Assembly: GCF_905147365.1 (NCBI RefSeq)
Contig: NC_056428.1
Coordinates: 15,220,001 to 15,284,000, forward strand
From: Aricia agestis
Lineage: Eukaryota; Arthropoda; Insecta; Lepidoptera; Lycaenidae
Direction: 5' to 3'
Length of the DNA stretch: 64,000 nt
This document shows, one piece after another, positions 21,952 through 31,573 of the stretch. The stretch's first letter is position 1. The number at the start of each line of letters is the position of its first letter. The position numbers were made by a program, and so were the translations under genes. The notes beneath the pieces are model-generated. The model saw only the letters and a list, made by a program, of their open reading frames with translations. It was not told the origin of the DNA and did not search any database.

Positions 21952-22089
21952 TGTCAAGAAAGTGAAGAAATTAAAAAGTGCCAACATCATAGTAATTAAG
22001 TGTCATCCCTTTTTTCTTGGAATGATTTGAAAGGGATGACATTACGAGTTCGCCACTTTTTAATTTCTTTACTTTCTTGACAGACTATA
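21952..22089. mobile_element. 138-bp MITE, TATAGTCTGTCAAGAAAGT ends
   Basis: TATAGTCTGTCAAGAAAGTG...TTAAAAAGTG mirrors CACTTTTTAA...ACTTTCTTGACAGACTATA. An inner GTCATCCCTTT/AAAGGGATGAC pair adds a hairpin. TA borders suggest a Tc1/mariner-type MITE. Confidence 0.7.
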
Positions 22090-22980
22090 AAATAATATTT
22101 TCCAAGGTTTTTTTTGTTCTTTTCAATGACTTTGGCAACCATATCTTTTCAGACTATTGTAGCCGAGGGTCCAGCGTGTTACGTAGATTGCCAATGTCCT
22201 ATCTAGGGACCATGCTCCACGTAGTAGGGTAGGAGCAGCGAGCCGATAGAGTCATTTCCTGATGTCGCAACTCCAGCACACGCCAGCCCGCCAGATTAAC
22301 GCCGTATTTGTTCAAACTAATGCACTTCCGGTTTAACCGACAATTATCCATTTCCGGCCAAACATTCGAAAACGGAACGGGTCAATGTCAAGTGGTTATT
22401 TTTTCTACAATTATATATTAAAGATAAGTGCTTTTATTAAATAGTATCGGTTTTTACGCTGGCCCATGGGCCATGAACGACAATAATTTATGTAAGGCAA
22501 TAACGTAATATGAAATTCAGTCAAACTATAGACAGATTTGCAGACATGGTAACAATTGCGTGGTAACATTTTAACATGGAGAGGAACTGAATTCTGAACG
22601 TAAGTTCAAGTCACAAAACTTCAAATTATAAAAAGACAACATATAAATGAAGCGCTTTGCTCCTCGCCGAACAGAAGCTCGACAAGATCAAGCAATTATT
22701 ATTAAAAAAATTACAAGCCAAATCGAAGGAATAGATTTTTACTTTCTATCGTCCCAGGCTATCTTTTCTTTCTTATACATCCATAGACAAGTTTAGTTGT
22801 CGTGATTCTGAATTAGAATTCAAAATTGACTGCTTCATCTGCCGTTGTAGCGTATACTAGATGTAGTAACAAGGATGTGCCGGGGGGGAGGCCTAATTTC
22901 CACTAATTCCATCCGACGTCGACGGCGCATTATCATCATCACATCACACTGTTACTAGGTACCTATCAGTTTTTCCAGGC
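22090..22980. other. Unassigned stretch
   Basis: No coding exon or complete repeat identified. Confidence 0.3.
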
Positions 22981-23168
22981 ATGCCTTTTAGCCAAGGCGT
23001 TTTCTAAATCGTTTTGTTATAGAATCGGCGATCAAAATGTATGGAGTCGACCTAAGCGTTCGATAATAATGAAGTTGACGTTCGACCCGTGTAATGTCAG
23101 CTCCATACATTTTGATCGGCGTTTCTGAGAAGAAGAGAGAAAGAATACGTCTTGGCTAAAAAGGGCAT
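22981..23168. mobile_element. MITE with TGCCTTTTAGCCAAGGCG ends, copy 1
   Basis: CATGCCTTTTAGCCAAGGCG is mirrored by CGTCTTGGCTAAAAAGGGCATG. Inside, GATCAAAATGTATGGAGTCG is mirrored by CTCCATACATTTTGATC. A relative lies at 40787-40930. Confidence 0.7.
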
Positions 23169-23199
23169 GTCACATCAGTTTTATTTGGTAGACTAGGAC

Positions 23200-23410
23200 C
23201 ATAAAGTTAATATACCTAGCGGAATAGAGAAACAAAGGCCTGAGCAAGAGAGATGTCACTATCACTATCACTGCATGGTAAAAAGAGACGTGTGATACAT
23301 GACACCAGTTTTTTTTTTTGACGTCCAGTTGGCACGTGCCGCACGTTGACAATTTAATCTCATAGAAATCATGTTCAATCATGCTTTCCGCTAGGTATAT
23401 TAACTTTATG
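23200..23410 (+). mobile_element. 211-bp MITE with 8-bp TSD
   Basis: Inverted ends CATAAAGTTAATATACCTAG and CTAGGTATATTAACTTTATG, flanked by identical ACTAGGAC (23192-23199 and 23411-23418). An 8-bp duplication points to a hAT-like mobiliser. Part of the same sequence is found inside the hAT element at 3203-3701. Confidence 0.8.
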
Positions 23411-23419
23411 ACTAGGACA

Positions 23420-24483
23420 CTGTTACTAGTACTAACAGAGTTGATGAGGCTAGCCTACCTACTACCTATATTAACACTGATGCGCACTGTCTCCGTTTGT
23501 TTGTAACTTCTGTGATCGAAGGTTTGGAAGCTAAAAATTTTACAGCTGAAAGAGAGAATATTATATTATGTATTCTCTTCTACGCTGCGCCGGTGGTGAT
23601 ACACAATACACAATACACAACCTCCATCTTACAAATTTCGAAAAAAAAAAACGATCAGGTGAATGCTGCCTGACGCAAGTGCAACATTTTTTACCCTTTC
23701 CAAAGAAGTGGACAGTTCCACTAAAGAAGTTTTAACATAAATAACTACATTTAAAAACTAAAGACAACTGCGACTTCAGTATTTTCACAAGGAAAATTGT
23801 ACATTTGTTCACTATAAAAACTCTCCTATGTAACTATACCGGAATACAAAGTATCATCATGCAAACGCTTCATCGGTTCACAGGTTTTGGTGTATAGGAC
23901 CTAATCAGTGATCATCTTTTATGATTTTTAACTATATTGGTTAAATCAGGAAGTGGATATTATAATAAGCTTCCTCTAGTTAAATTAAACCTATTAACAA
24001 TACCGCAGCGATGTACAACAATAGACAAATTACTATTGTGCCGAGCTTCATGACCCATACAGTTTACGACTTGATAATGTTCAAATTGTTTATATTTTTG
24101 ATAATTTGAACATCGATGTACCGACATAATTTTGTGGATAGATAGATTTAACATATTTAGAGAGAGTTTAGGTTTTGTATAGAATATTATAAAAATAATA
24201 AATAGATGTTACAGTGTTTTCCAGATACAATATTCTGCCTTACGGTAAAATACATACAATTGTTACGAATTCAAAGTTATGTATTTTAAAGATTTCATTT
24301 TTTCGTTTTTAAATTACTTACTTTACAGTGTTTTCCAAAAACAATATTATTCTGCCTTACGGTATGTAAAATACACATTTTTTATTCTGAAAATGAACAT
24401 TCGGAAATAAATAAAACACAACCTCATTACAAGCACTATTTTTAACAGTACATAACATACAGTAACATATTTTTAAAGTTACA
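23420..24483. other. Unassigned stretch
   Basis: AT-rich; the phrase CAGTGTTTTCCA.A.ACAATATTCTGCCTTACGG occurs in two partial copies (24212 and 24328). No gene recognised. Confidence 0.3.
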
Positions 24484-24778
24484 CTAGCTGTCCCGGCAAA
24501 CGTTTCTTTGCCATATAAAGTATTTCGCCCGTATTATTTTATTGAAGGGACTAAATAAGTATGTCACCATGGCAACGTCCATCGCTATTCCGTCGCACAA
24601 ACAATGGTCGCCGTCAGTCTCGAGTTGTAATAATTTACTATAATTTATTCAACAAATGCACCTATCAATATAAAAAGTACCCAGTAGCCGATTCTCAGAC
24701 TCAGTTATTAAAATCAGTAAAGCCGTTTCGGAGGAGTACGCGGTCTAACATTGTGACACGAGAATTTTATATATAAGA
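24484..24778 (-). mobile_element. Non-autonomous Helitron, family D
   Basis: 3' end at 24484 (CTAG, then hairpin GGCAAAGAAACGTTTGCC read on the minus strand) and TC-type 5' end at 24778 (TCTTATATATAAAATTCTCG on the minus strand). Same family as 7371-7696. Confidence 0.75.
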
Positions 24779-24858
24779 TAATGTCCTTATTAAATTGTTT
24801 TTAAAACCTAAACAACATAATATTACTTTTATTAGCCAACGTATGCGTTTATTTTGTA

Positions 24859-25929
24859 CTAGCTGGTGCCCGCGACTTCGTCCGCGTCAGCATAGTAGAT
24901 CACGATGCAAGTATTATTTTTCAAAAATATTCAATGTACAGAATTGACTCTCCTACGATTTTATTATATGTATAGATGACTTAGTTTGTTCCTAAAAAGG
25001 AGAAATAAGACGCAATACAAACGCCACGACACCATTTTGTTGTAAGTAACAGATCCTTAGGGGGGAGGGGGGTTTGGGGGGGCGCAGCCCCCCCCCCCCC
25101 CAAGAAACGACCGGTGCCGAAGCTCGCTGCATATAAATCAAACGACACTCGAAATCTGTATAGATAAGAGAGATAAAAGCTCATAGCAAGGCAAGGAGTG
25201 GAGATAGATACAAAGTGTAAAGGAGAAATTTGTGGAAAATTTTATGAGCTTTCATTGTGTACCGCACTTTTTTTTCTCTACAACGCACCGTTTTAGCGAT
25301 ATGAGCAAAAAACTAAAAATATAACCCCCCAAGAAACGACCAGTGCCGAAGCTCGCTGCATATAAAATTATAAATCAAACGACACTCGAAATCTGTATAG
25401 ATAAAAGAGATAAAAGCTCCTAGCAAGGCAAGGAGTGGAGATAGATACAAAGTGTCAAGGAGAAATTTGTGGAAAATTTTATGAGCTTTCATTGTGTACC
25501 GCACTTTTTTTCTCTACAACGCACCGTTTTAGCGATATGAGCAAAAAACTAAAAATAATGAAACTTGAGCCCCTCCCTCCCACCATAGGTGATATCGTTA
25601 TAATATATAGCCTATGTGTTGACCCGACTTCTAAGTAATATCCTTGCAAAATTTGAAGTAAATCCATCTAGTACTTTCTGAGTTTATCCCGGACTTACAT
25701 ACAGACAAACAGATAAAAATTCTAAAAACTATATTTTTGGCTTCCATATCGATTGTAGATCACGTCGCGAGTATTATTTTTCAAAAATATTCAATGTACA
25801 GAATTTACTTTCCTACGATTTTATTAAATGTATAGATGACTTAGTTTGTTCCTAAAAAGGAGAAATAAGTCGCAATACAAACGCCACGACACCATTTTGT
25901 TGTTTGTACGATTTTATTATATGTATAGA
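24859..25929 (-). mobile_element. Non-autonomous Helitron, family C1, with internal duplications
   Basis: Minus strand: TC 5' end at 25929 (TCTATACATATAATAAAATC), CTAG 3' end at 24859 after CGCGGACGAAGTCGCGGGCA. A 148-bp block containing the 5' region occurs twice (24895-25042 and 25755-25902). Between them a 229-bp unit beginning AAGAAACGACC is present as two tandem copies (25096-25324 and 25325-25557), plus a run of 15 C residues at 25087-25101. No Helitron protein is encoded. Confidence 0.7.
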
Positions 25930-26520
25930 TATGTCGCTGTATGCTCATTATCTATTTGGATATAAAACATCTATGCCATGCTGCATTGTGAACCAAAATA
26001 TCTATAATTTGGAGCGTAACAACTAACAATTGTCTGATATTTTGATAATTTACAACAATTTCATACAATTAACATGGTTTTGTGTTTTTGTATTGTGTAT
26101 GTCATGTTTAATGATATTTTTTTGTTAATTAAGTTATTTTTATGGATCATAATAATAAAAGTGGAAGGTAACTTTGATAATATCTATTTTGGTATTTGTG
26201 TTACTTTTTCTAGGGGTAAGTAAATAAGCAAAATACATGATGATCTATGATTACATCTCATTGCATTTGAATCCTTTGAGAACAAATCAACAACAGAACA
26301 AGCTAATGTTAATAATTAATATTTAGGCGATTTAAGTCCTAGTTTTTTATGGAGATAGGTAATTTAAGTCCTAAGTAATGACAGAAGATAGTGCTGTTCT
26401 CAGGCAATTTATGAATTCCTAGTTCCTACACAAACAAAGTTATGTGCATGAAACTGAAAGCCTGTATTAGTTATTTTATAAGCACCAATTATCGTCATAT
26501 TTTGTAAATGCTCCTCTTAA
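25930..26520. other. Unassigned AT-rich stretch
   Basis: No recognised gene or repeat. Confidence 0.3.
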
Positions 26521-27230
26521 TCTATACTAATATTATAATTTTGCAGAGTTTGTTTGTTTGTTTGTTTGAACGCGCTAATCTCAGGAACTACTGGTCCGAT
26601 TTGAAAAATTATTTTACTGTTGGATAGCCCATTTATCGAGAAAGGCTTATAGGCTATATTTTATCACGCTTAGACTAATAGGAGCGAAGAAATGGAGGAA
26701 AATGTGGAAAAACGGAGGGAAATTATTTGAAAGGGCTTATTTGAACGCGCTAATCTCAGGAACTACTGGTCCGATTTAAAAAATTATTTCTGTGTTAGAT
26801 AGCCCATTGATCGAGGAAGGCTATAGGCTATATTTTATTACGCTAAAACTAATAGAAACGAAGAAATAGAGGAAAATGTGGAAAAAACGGGGAAATTATA
26901 TGAAAGGGCTTATTTGAACGCGCTAATCTTAGGAACTACTGGTTGGATTTAAAAAATTCTTTCAGTGTTAGATAGCCTATTTATCGAGGAAGGCTATAGG
27001 GTATATTTTATCACGCTAAGACTAATAAGAGCGAAGAAATAGAGGAAAATGTGGAAAAAATGGGGGAAATTATATGAAAATTTTTATTATCTTAAGAACT
27101 ACTGGAGTAATTTTTATGTTATTTGGCAAACATGAAGAGTAGACCACCACATAGGCTATTTTTTTGCGGAAAAATGTACGGTTGCGTGAAATTCCTAAAT
27201 AACGCAAGCGAAGCCCCGCGGAACATCTAT
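26521..27230 (+). mobile_element. Non-autonomous Helitron, family A, three tandem units
   Basis: Begins exactly with TCTATACTAATATTATAA after an A; ends GCGAAGCCCCGCGGAACAT with a worn CTAT in place of CTAG. The body has three units of about 175 bp starting at 26568, 26743 and 26916 (GAACGCGCTAATCT). No ORF. Confidence 0.8.
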
Positions 27231-27231
27231 A

Positions 27232-28105
27232 TCTACACTACTATTATAAAGAGGAAAGATTTGATTGTTTGTTTGTCTTGAATAGGCTCCGAAACTGCTG
27301 GACCGATTTGAAAAATTCTTTTACCATTGGAACTTTACCTATTGTCCTACATTAATTCTGCTGAACATAGGCTAAATTTTATTTTGGAAAAAAATAGGGT
27401 TCCGTAAGATATTTGGGATTTTCGGACGCAAGGTGTAAAAAATCAACCAGAAATGTTACTTTTTTCGCGTACGCTGCCTGAACTATAAAAGATAAAACCA
27501 TTAAATGTTCTAAGTAATTGTAGATCTTTTAAATATCTACAAAAAAGTCCGCAACACACTATACCTATCTATGTTGAGTGAGGCACAATAACAATTTTTT
27601 TATTAAAAAATCTTGAAATGTTTTTGGACTACATTTAAATGCCTTTATTTTACTCATGGCATTAATTCTTATCAAAATAAATTATTTCATTACTAAGTAC
27701 AGTTAATTTAGATAATATTTGGTCTTTGAGTGATTAAAATTGGACGTTTGGTTTTAATGTTATGGCGAAAATAAAATATTACGATTTCTGCTGCACGTTG
27801 CGAATTGGGCGTCGTCAAGGCGCGCCGCGCGGGTGTGCTCGCCCGGAGAGTCCACGTAAATATTAATTATTATTACCTCGATCATGGGAATCGCAGACAC
27901 AATAGATTTATAATATAATAGTTATGCGACAGCCGGGTGCCGCTTCATTGATGGAATAATATTATAGTGCTTCATTAATTCATTTCGTTTAGTGTAAACC
28001 ATTTTTATGTTCTGCTTAACATAAAGATTGAGTAAGAAATAAAGATTGAAAAAAATATATTTAAAAATCAATGTCCACCCGTGCGAAGCCGGGGCGGGCC
28101 GCTAG
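27232..28105 (+). mobile_element. Non-autonomous Helitron, family B
   Basis: 5' TCTACACTACTATTATAAAG after A; 3' GTGCGAAGCCGGGGCGGGCC then GCTAG before T. Near identical to the inverted copy at 13961-14823. It separates a family A Helitron from the family C1 Helitron that follows A directly at the 51-52 kb locus. Confidence 0.8.
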
Positions 28106-28169
28106 TTAATATAATAAAAGCGTAGGAAAGTCAATTCTGTACATTGAATATTTTTGTACAATAAATAAT

Positions 28170-28882
28170 CAAATCAAATCAAATTATTTATTTCGGGCAT
28201 CAGAGGCCCATATAAGAAATACCTTAAATCTAACATACATATCAATTATATAGTAAAATACCTTAAACTAACATACATATTTTATATATATTCTTAAAAA
28301 CTAACACTGTCACGTTTTGCCGGCTACGTGACTCGCTCGTTCCGGAGTCTCCTGGAACCTCCGATAGACCACATCAGTCGGCCAGAATTCCTCCGCTTCA
28401 AAGGTCGATAGAAGATGCGTCGGTACTCTCACCACAAAGGAACTGAAGTTGACCTTGTGGAGAGACAGCAGACGTTCGACCCTCAAGTGGAGGGATGTCT
28501 TCTTACTGATGTAGTTGACGACGTCCTCGACCTCTATGGACCAGTGCAGGCGAGATATGTACAGGGGCGTCGCGGGGACCTCGCTCCGCAGACGCTGCTC
28601 AGGTACATATTATGGTGCGGTGCCGCGATGGTGCGGGCGGCGGGCTTCTTCTTCTTCCTCTCCACCAGTATGAAGCCCTCCTCATCGCACCTCCTGCTCT
28701 CGTCCTTGCCAGGCCGAGAAGACTCCACCTTACGGCTCTTTGTAGCCTTGCGGCTCTCCTTAGTCTCGCGAATCTTCGGAGCCTTGCGGCTCTCATTAAC
28801 CCCATTAGTTTTCGCCCGCGGGGGAGGTGCGGGGCGACCAGCAACAGTCGCAAAGTTTTGCTTAGTCGCCCGTGGACTCGGG
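28170..28882 (-). mobile_element. LINE-derived insertion, ORF1 end plus 3' UTR
   Basis: In minus orientation: an ORF1-type coding fragment (28310-28870), then a 3' UTR of about 140 bp ending in a (TTTGA)n-like tail at 28170. The flank AAT/AT is all that can be seen of a target duplication. No reverse transcriptase ORF lies between ORF1 and the 3' UTR. Confidence 0.65.
28310..28870 (-). pseudogene. LINE ORF1 (gag-like) C-terminal fragment, frameshifted
   Basis: On the minus strand a basic, Ser/Lys-rich linker (ESRKAPKIRETKESRKATK, then EEGFILVERKKKKPAARTI) is followed, after one frameshift near 28615, by a compact segment with LYISRLHWSIEVEDVVNYI, SFVVRVPTH and EFWPTDVVYRRF, ending at a stop at 28310-28312. 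I associate this layout with the C-terminal RNA-binding part of gag-like ORF1 proteins of insect LINEs. The N-terminal part is absent. The frame is otherwise free of stops, so it is a fairly young remnant. The Arg/Leu-rich forward frame at 28415-28897 is its antisense shadow. Confidence 0.65.
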
Positions 28883-28939
28883 ATACTTGGGATGTGATCT
28901 ATTATGCTAACGCGGACGAAGTCGCGGGCAACAGCTAGT

Positions 28940-29384
28940 ATACTTATTGTCGTTTTAAATAATGCTGTGTCAAGGCAAAAATTAAAAATGTCCCCATATG
29001 CAAATACACGATCTGCGTCATCCGCTGTACCCTGTGATTATGTACGGACGGACGGACAGACGGACTGACGGAATAGGCAGGATAATAACACTATTTGGCG
29101 GCAAGACAATGCGTTTTGTTTGACAAACGTAGAGTAACCAGGATTTTGATTATTGGGAGATTTGGGAGGTTTTCATCAGGTGTCACCTGATGATGAATTA
29201 TTTTGAAACCGGTCGTGTACCTATTTCGGAATAAAAAATTTAAAAAATGATATTTTCTGAATATTGTGGAAAAAGTGCACGAGCGTTTTATGCAACATTA
29301 TAATATACCTATACCAGCCTATACTATAGTATACTATACTATAGTATGTTCCTATGTTGAATTACCCAGATCTATACTGGCGCG
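28940..29384. other. Unassigned stretch with short GGAC tract
   Basis: A GGACGGACGGACAGACGGAC tract lies at 29044-29064, and TATACTATAGTATACTATAC near 29320 is self-complementary. No gene. Confidence 0.35.
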
Positions 29385-29703
29385 GCGAACCTTGATCCCT
29401 ATGACACTGACAGTTAATAACATTGTAATGTCGTCACCATTAAATTAGGATCATATTAGAGCCGTCTAAAAATGCCATTTATAAATTTTACGTAGCTTTA
29501 TGCCATTACAATGATATTCCGTTGGAACTTTTAACAATTCTTAACATTTACAAGAAATTATCTCAACCTGAAATTTCGTTTACGTCCTGCAAAACTTACG
29601 TTGTGTGATGACGTAAGTTTTGCAGGACGTAAACGTAAATTCAGATTGAGATAATTTCTTGTAAATGTTATTAACTGTCAGTGTCATAGGGATCAAGGTT
29701 CGC
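29385..29703. repeat. Inverted repeat with looped-out segment in one arm
   Basis: Outer arms GCGAACCTTGATCCCTATGA...CAGTTAATAACA (29385-29422) and the mirror at 29667-29703. Inner arms TTTACAAGAAATTATCTCAA (about 29545) through GTCCTGCAAAACTTACGT mirror ACGTAAGTTTTGCAGGAC and onward to 29665. The 121 bp at 29423-29543 have no partner, as if inserted in the left arm. Confidence 0.85.
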
Positions 29704-30846
29704 AGCGCCGAGTATAGGTATAAAAATTAAGAAAAAATATTGCATACCTAATGTCAGCTAAAAAATTCTTGCTATACTTATAACTTAATTACCTATAGAA
29801 TAAAAATAAAAGTCACTTGGTCAATAATTAAAGCCAGTTCGCTAAGTGACAAATGACATTTACATACTTTTTGTTTTGACACTGTAATGTGACATTTGGC
29901 GTCACGCGATAACTAATCTTGATACTTTGTAGCGCTGCAACTATCATTTTCATCGAACCATCGGCTGTCAAGTTTTTTAAATTAAATTATCGTAGCGAAG
30001 TTTATTAAGCAAGTTTAAGGTTATCTGTCAAAAACGACAACCATAAAAACTTTTGCTAAAGGCCAGTAATTTTTTACATTTTTGTTACATAATTATAATG
30101 TTTTCTTAAGTAAAGAGAATGTAAAAATAATCAATTATTTTATTCTAAGCAAGATTTAAAATTATTGTCCTGCAAAATACCACGAATACCTAGCAAAGCA
30201 AAACGTGTAAAAATAATTAATCTTGTAGGTATCTATTTGAAAGTATAACTATAACGTTTTCGTTTTCTTGAAAATGTTAATTATGAATTAGATTACTACT
30301 TTCTAAGTAAAAACTGTTACTTTTAAAATATACTTTAAACAAACAATTACAACAAACATTCTAGTTAACAAGTGAACAATTTTAATTAATTATGTTAGCA
30401 CAATAATACGTTGCCAATACTTTTTCTGTCCTGCCCTTTCCACGAATTGTATATTAATGTTGTCACCGTAGTGTTGTGACAATGCCAGTGACCGCCTCGT
30501 CCGCCATTTTGTTTCCGTTTTGACAGGAGACACCTCCGGGTACCGTTGGATTCTATGCTACCTCTCCATGTTGACAATACAAGTGAGCACGAAGTCTAGA
30601 GGGGCTTATTCGTCTGCCAACGACTAATTAATTAATTAATTTTATATAAGTAAGTTTAATTCAATTCCGCGCCATTGTTGTGGCAGAATGTTAAAACTAT
30701 AAGTATTTAATAAAACCTTTATATCAACAACAGTCTGGCAATAAAGACATTTGTGAAATGAAAAATATTTTGTAGCACGTAGGTGCTATGGCAACTTTAT
30801 GCCGATAGGCGCGAGCGGCTATAGCCCGGCTGAATTTTATTTATGA
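29704..30846. other. Unassigned stretch
   Basis: Mostly AT-rich. A GC-richer piece at 30480-30570 (containing CCGCCATTTTGTTTCCG) looks a little like a 5' non-coding exon or promoter, but nothing confirms it. Confidence 0.3.
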
Positions 30847-31186
30847 CTAGCTGTTGCCCGCGACTTCGTCCGCGTGGACTTCAGTTTATAGCGCGCGATG
30901 TCAACAAAATTGGTGTCAAAATCTTTTATAAAAAAACCCTGGTACCCCTTAAATCAATACAGCTGTGCAGTGTGCACACAATAAGTACTTCATTTTTGTA
31001 TATTAAACTTTATATTTTATGCCAAATTTTAAAGCTTATTAAATTAAATTGCCCCCCAATTACACAACTTTACCCATAAACTATTTATCATTGATAGGTT
31101 TAGCCCCAATTTCACCAACGTCTGTTAGTGTTAACAGCTTGTTAAAATATCCTGTCTTCTCTTTCATTCATATGAAAAACGAAACA
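30847..31186 (-). mobile_element. Helitron family C2, 3' part
   Basis: CTAG at 30847-30850, then GTTGCCCGCGACTTCGTCCG; colinear with 57491-57907 and 63110-63872 for about 340 bp. It includes the left half of the TTA-flanked MITE seen complete at 63359-63498, then diverges after GAAAAACGAAACAG. Confidence 0.7.
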
Positions 31187-31282
31187 GGAATCATTTTACT
31201 ATGGGAAAACAACCATTAAAATTTCACGCAGTACCTATTAGAGCAGGTATTTTTTTAAAACTTGCTTCGACGCAGTATGTTT

Positions 31283-31306
31283 AGGTATTAATAATAATAA
31301 TAATAA
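31283..31306. repeat. TAA microsatellite, 5' target flank of the Dong-like element
   Basis: TTAATAATAATAATAATAA directly precedes the GGGGGTGAAGCC start of the retrotransposon. More TAA repeats follow its 3' end at 35732-35753. Confidence 0.9.
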
Positions 31307-31400
31307 GGGGGTGAAGCCGGTCCCTCCTAGTTGGTGTCCCCGGGCAACACGTGGGTGCGCCACCCCGCTCTCTTCGGGGTGAGGTACTCACGTGGCTGAT
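31307..31400 (+). promoter_or_regulatory. GC-rich structured 5' leader
   Basis: In AT-rich surroundings the first 95 nt are strongly GC-rich and offer pairings: GGGGTG (31308-31313) with CACCCC (31361-31366), and a CTC...TTCG...GAG stem (31368-31383). Related elements (R2 and others) carry HDV-like self-cleaving ribozymes here. I could not complete a full HDV-like fold by eye. Confidence 0.4.
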
Positions 31401-31573
31401 CATCGGTTCTTTCTTTCTTTTACTGTCTCTTCACCGTCTTTTTATTGGTCAATTCTTGTGTTTGCGATGATTTTTTTTATTGTTCATTTTATCTATCTTT
31501 CACCACCTGTGTTTCGTCTTATACTGTCTTTTCCGTTTAGTTATCTCTTCCTTTGAGACAAAAACCATATGTG

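Larger units (their letters stand above)
28106..28938 (+). mobile_element. Helitron family C1 split by a LINE fragment
   Basis: The left part (28106-28169) carries GTAGGAAAGTCAATTCTGTA and TTTTTGTACAATAAATAAT. The right part (28883-28938) carries ACTTGGGATGTGATCTA and ends GTCGCGGGCAACAGCTAG before T. At 52177-52300 the same two parts are joined without the LINE. Confidence 0.75.

Noticed and set aside
28415..28897. 160-residue GC-rich forward frame as a host exon
   Set aside because: The opposite strand encodes a coherent LINE ORF1 fragment; the forward frame is its shadow.
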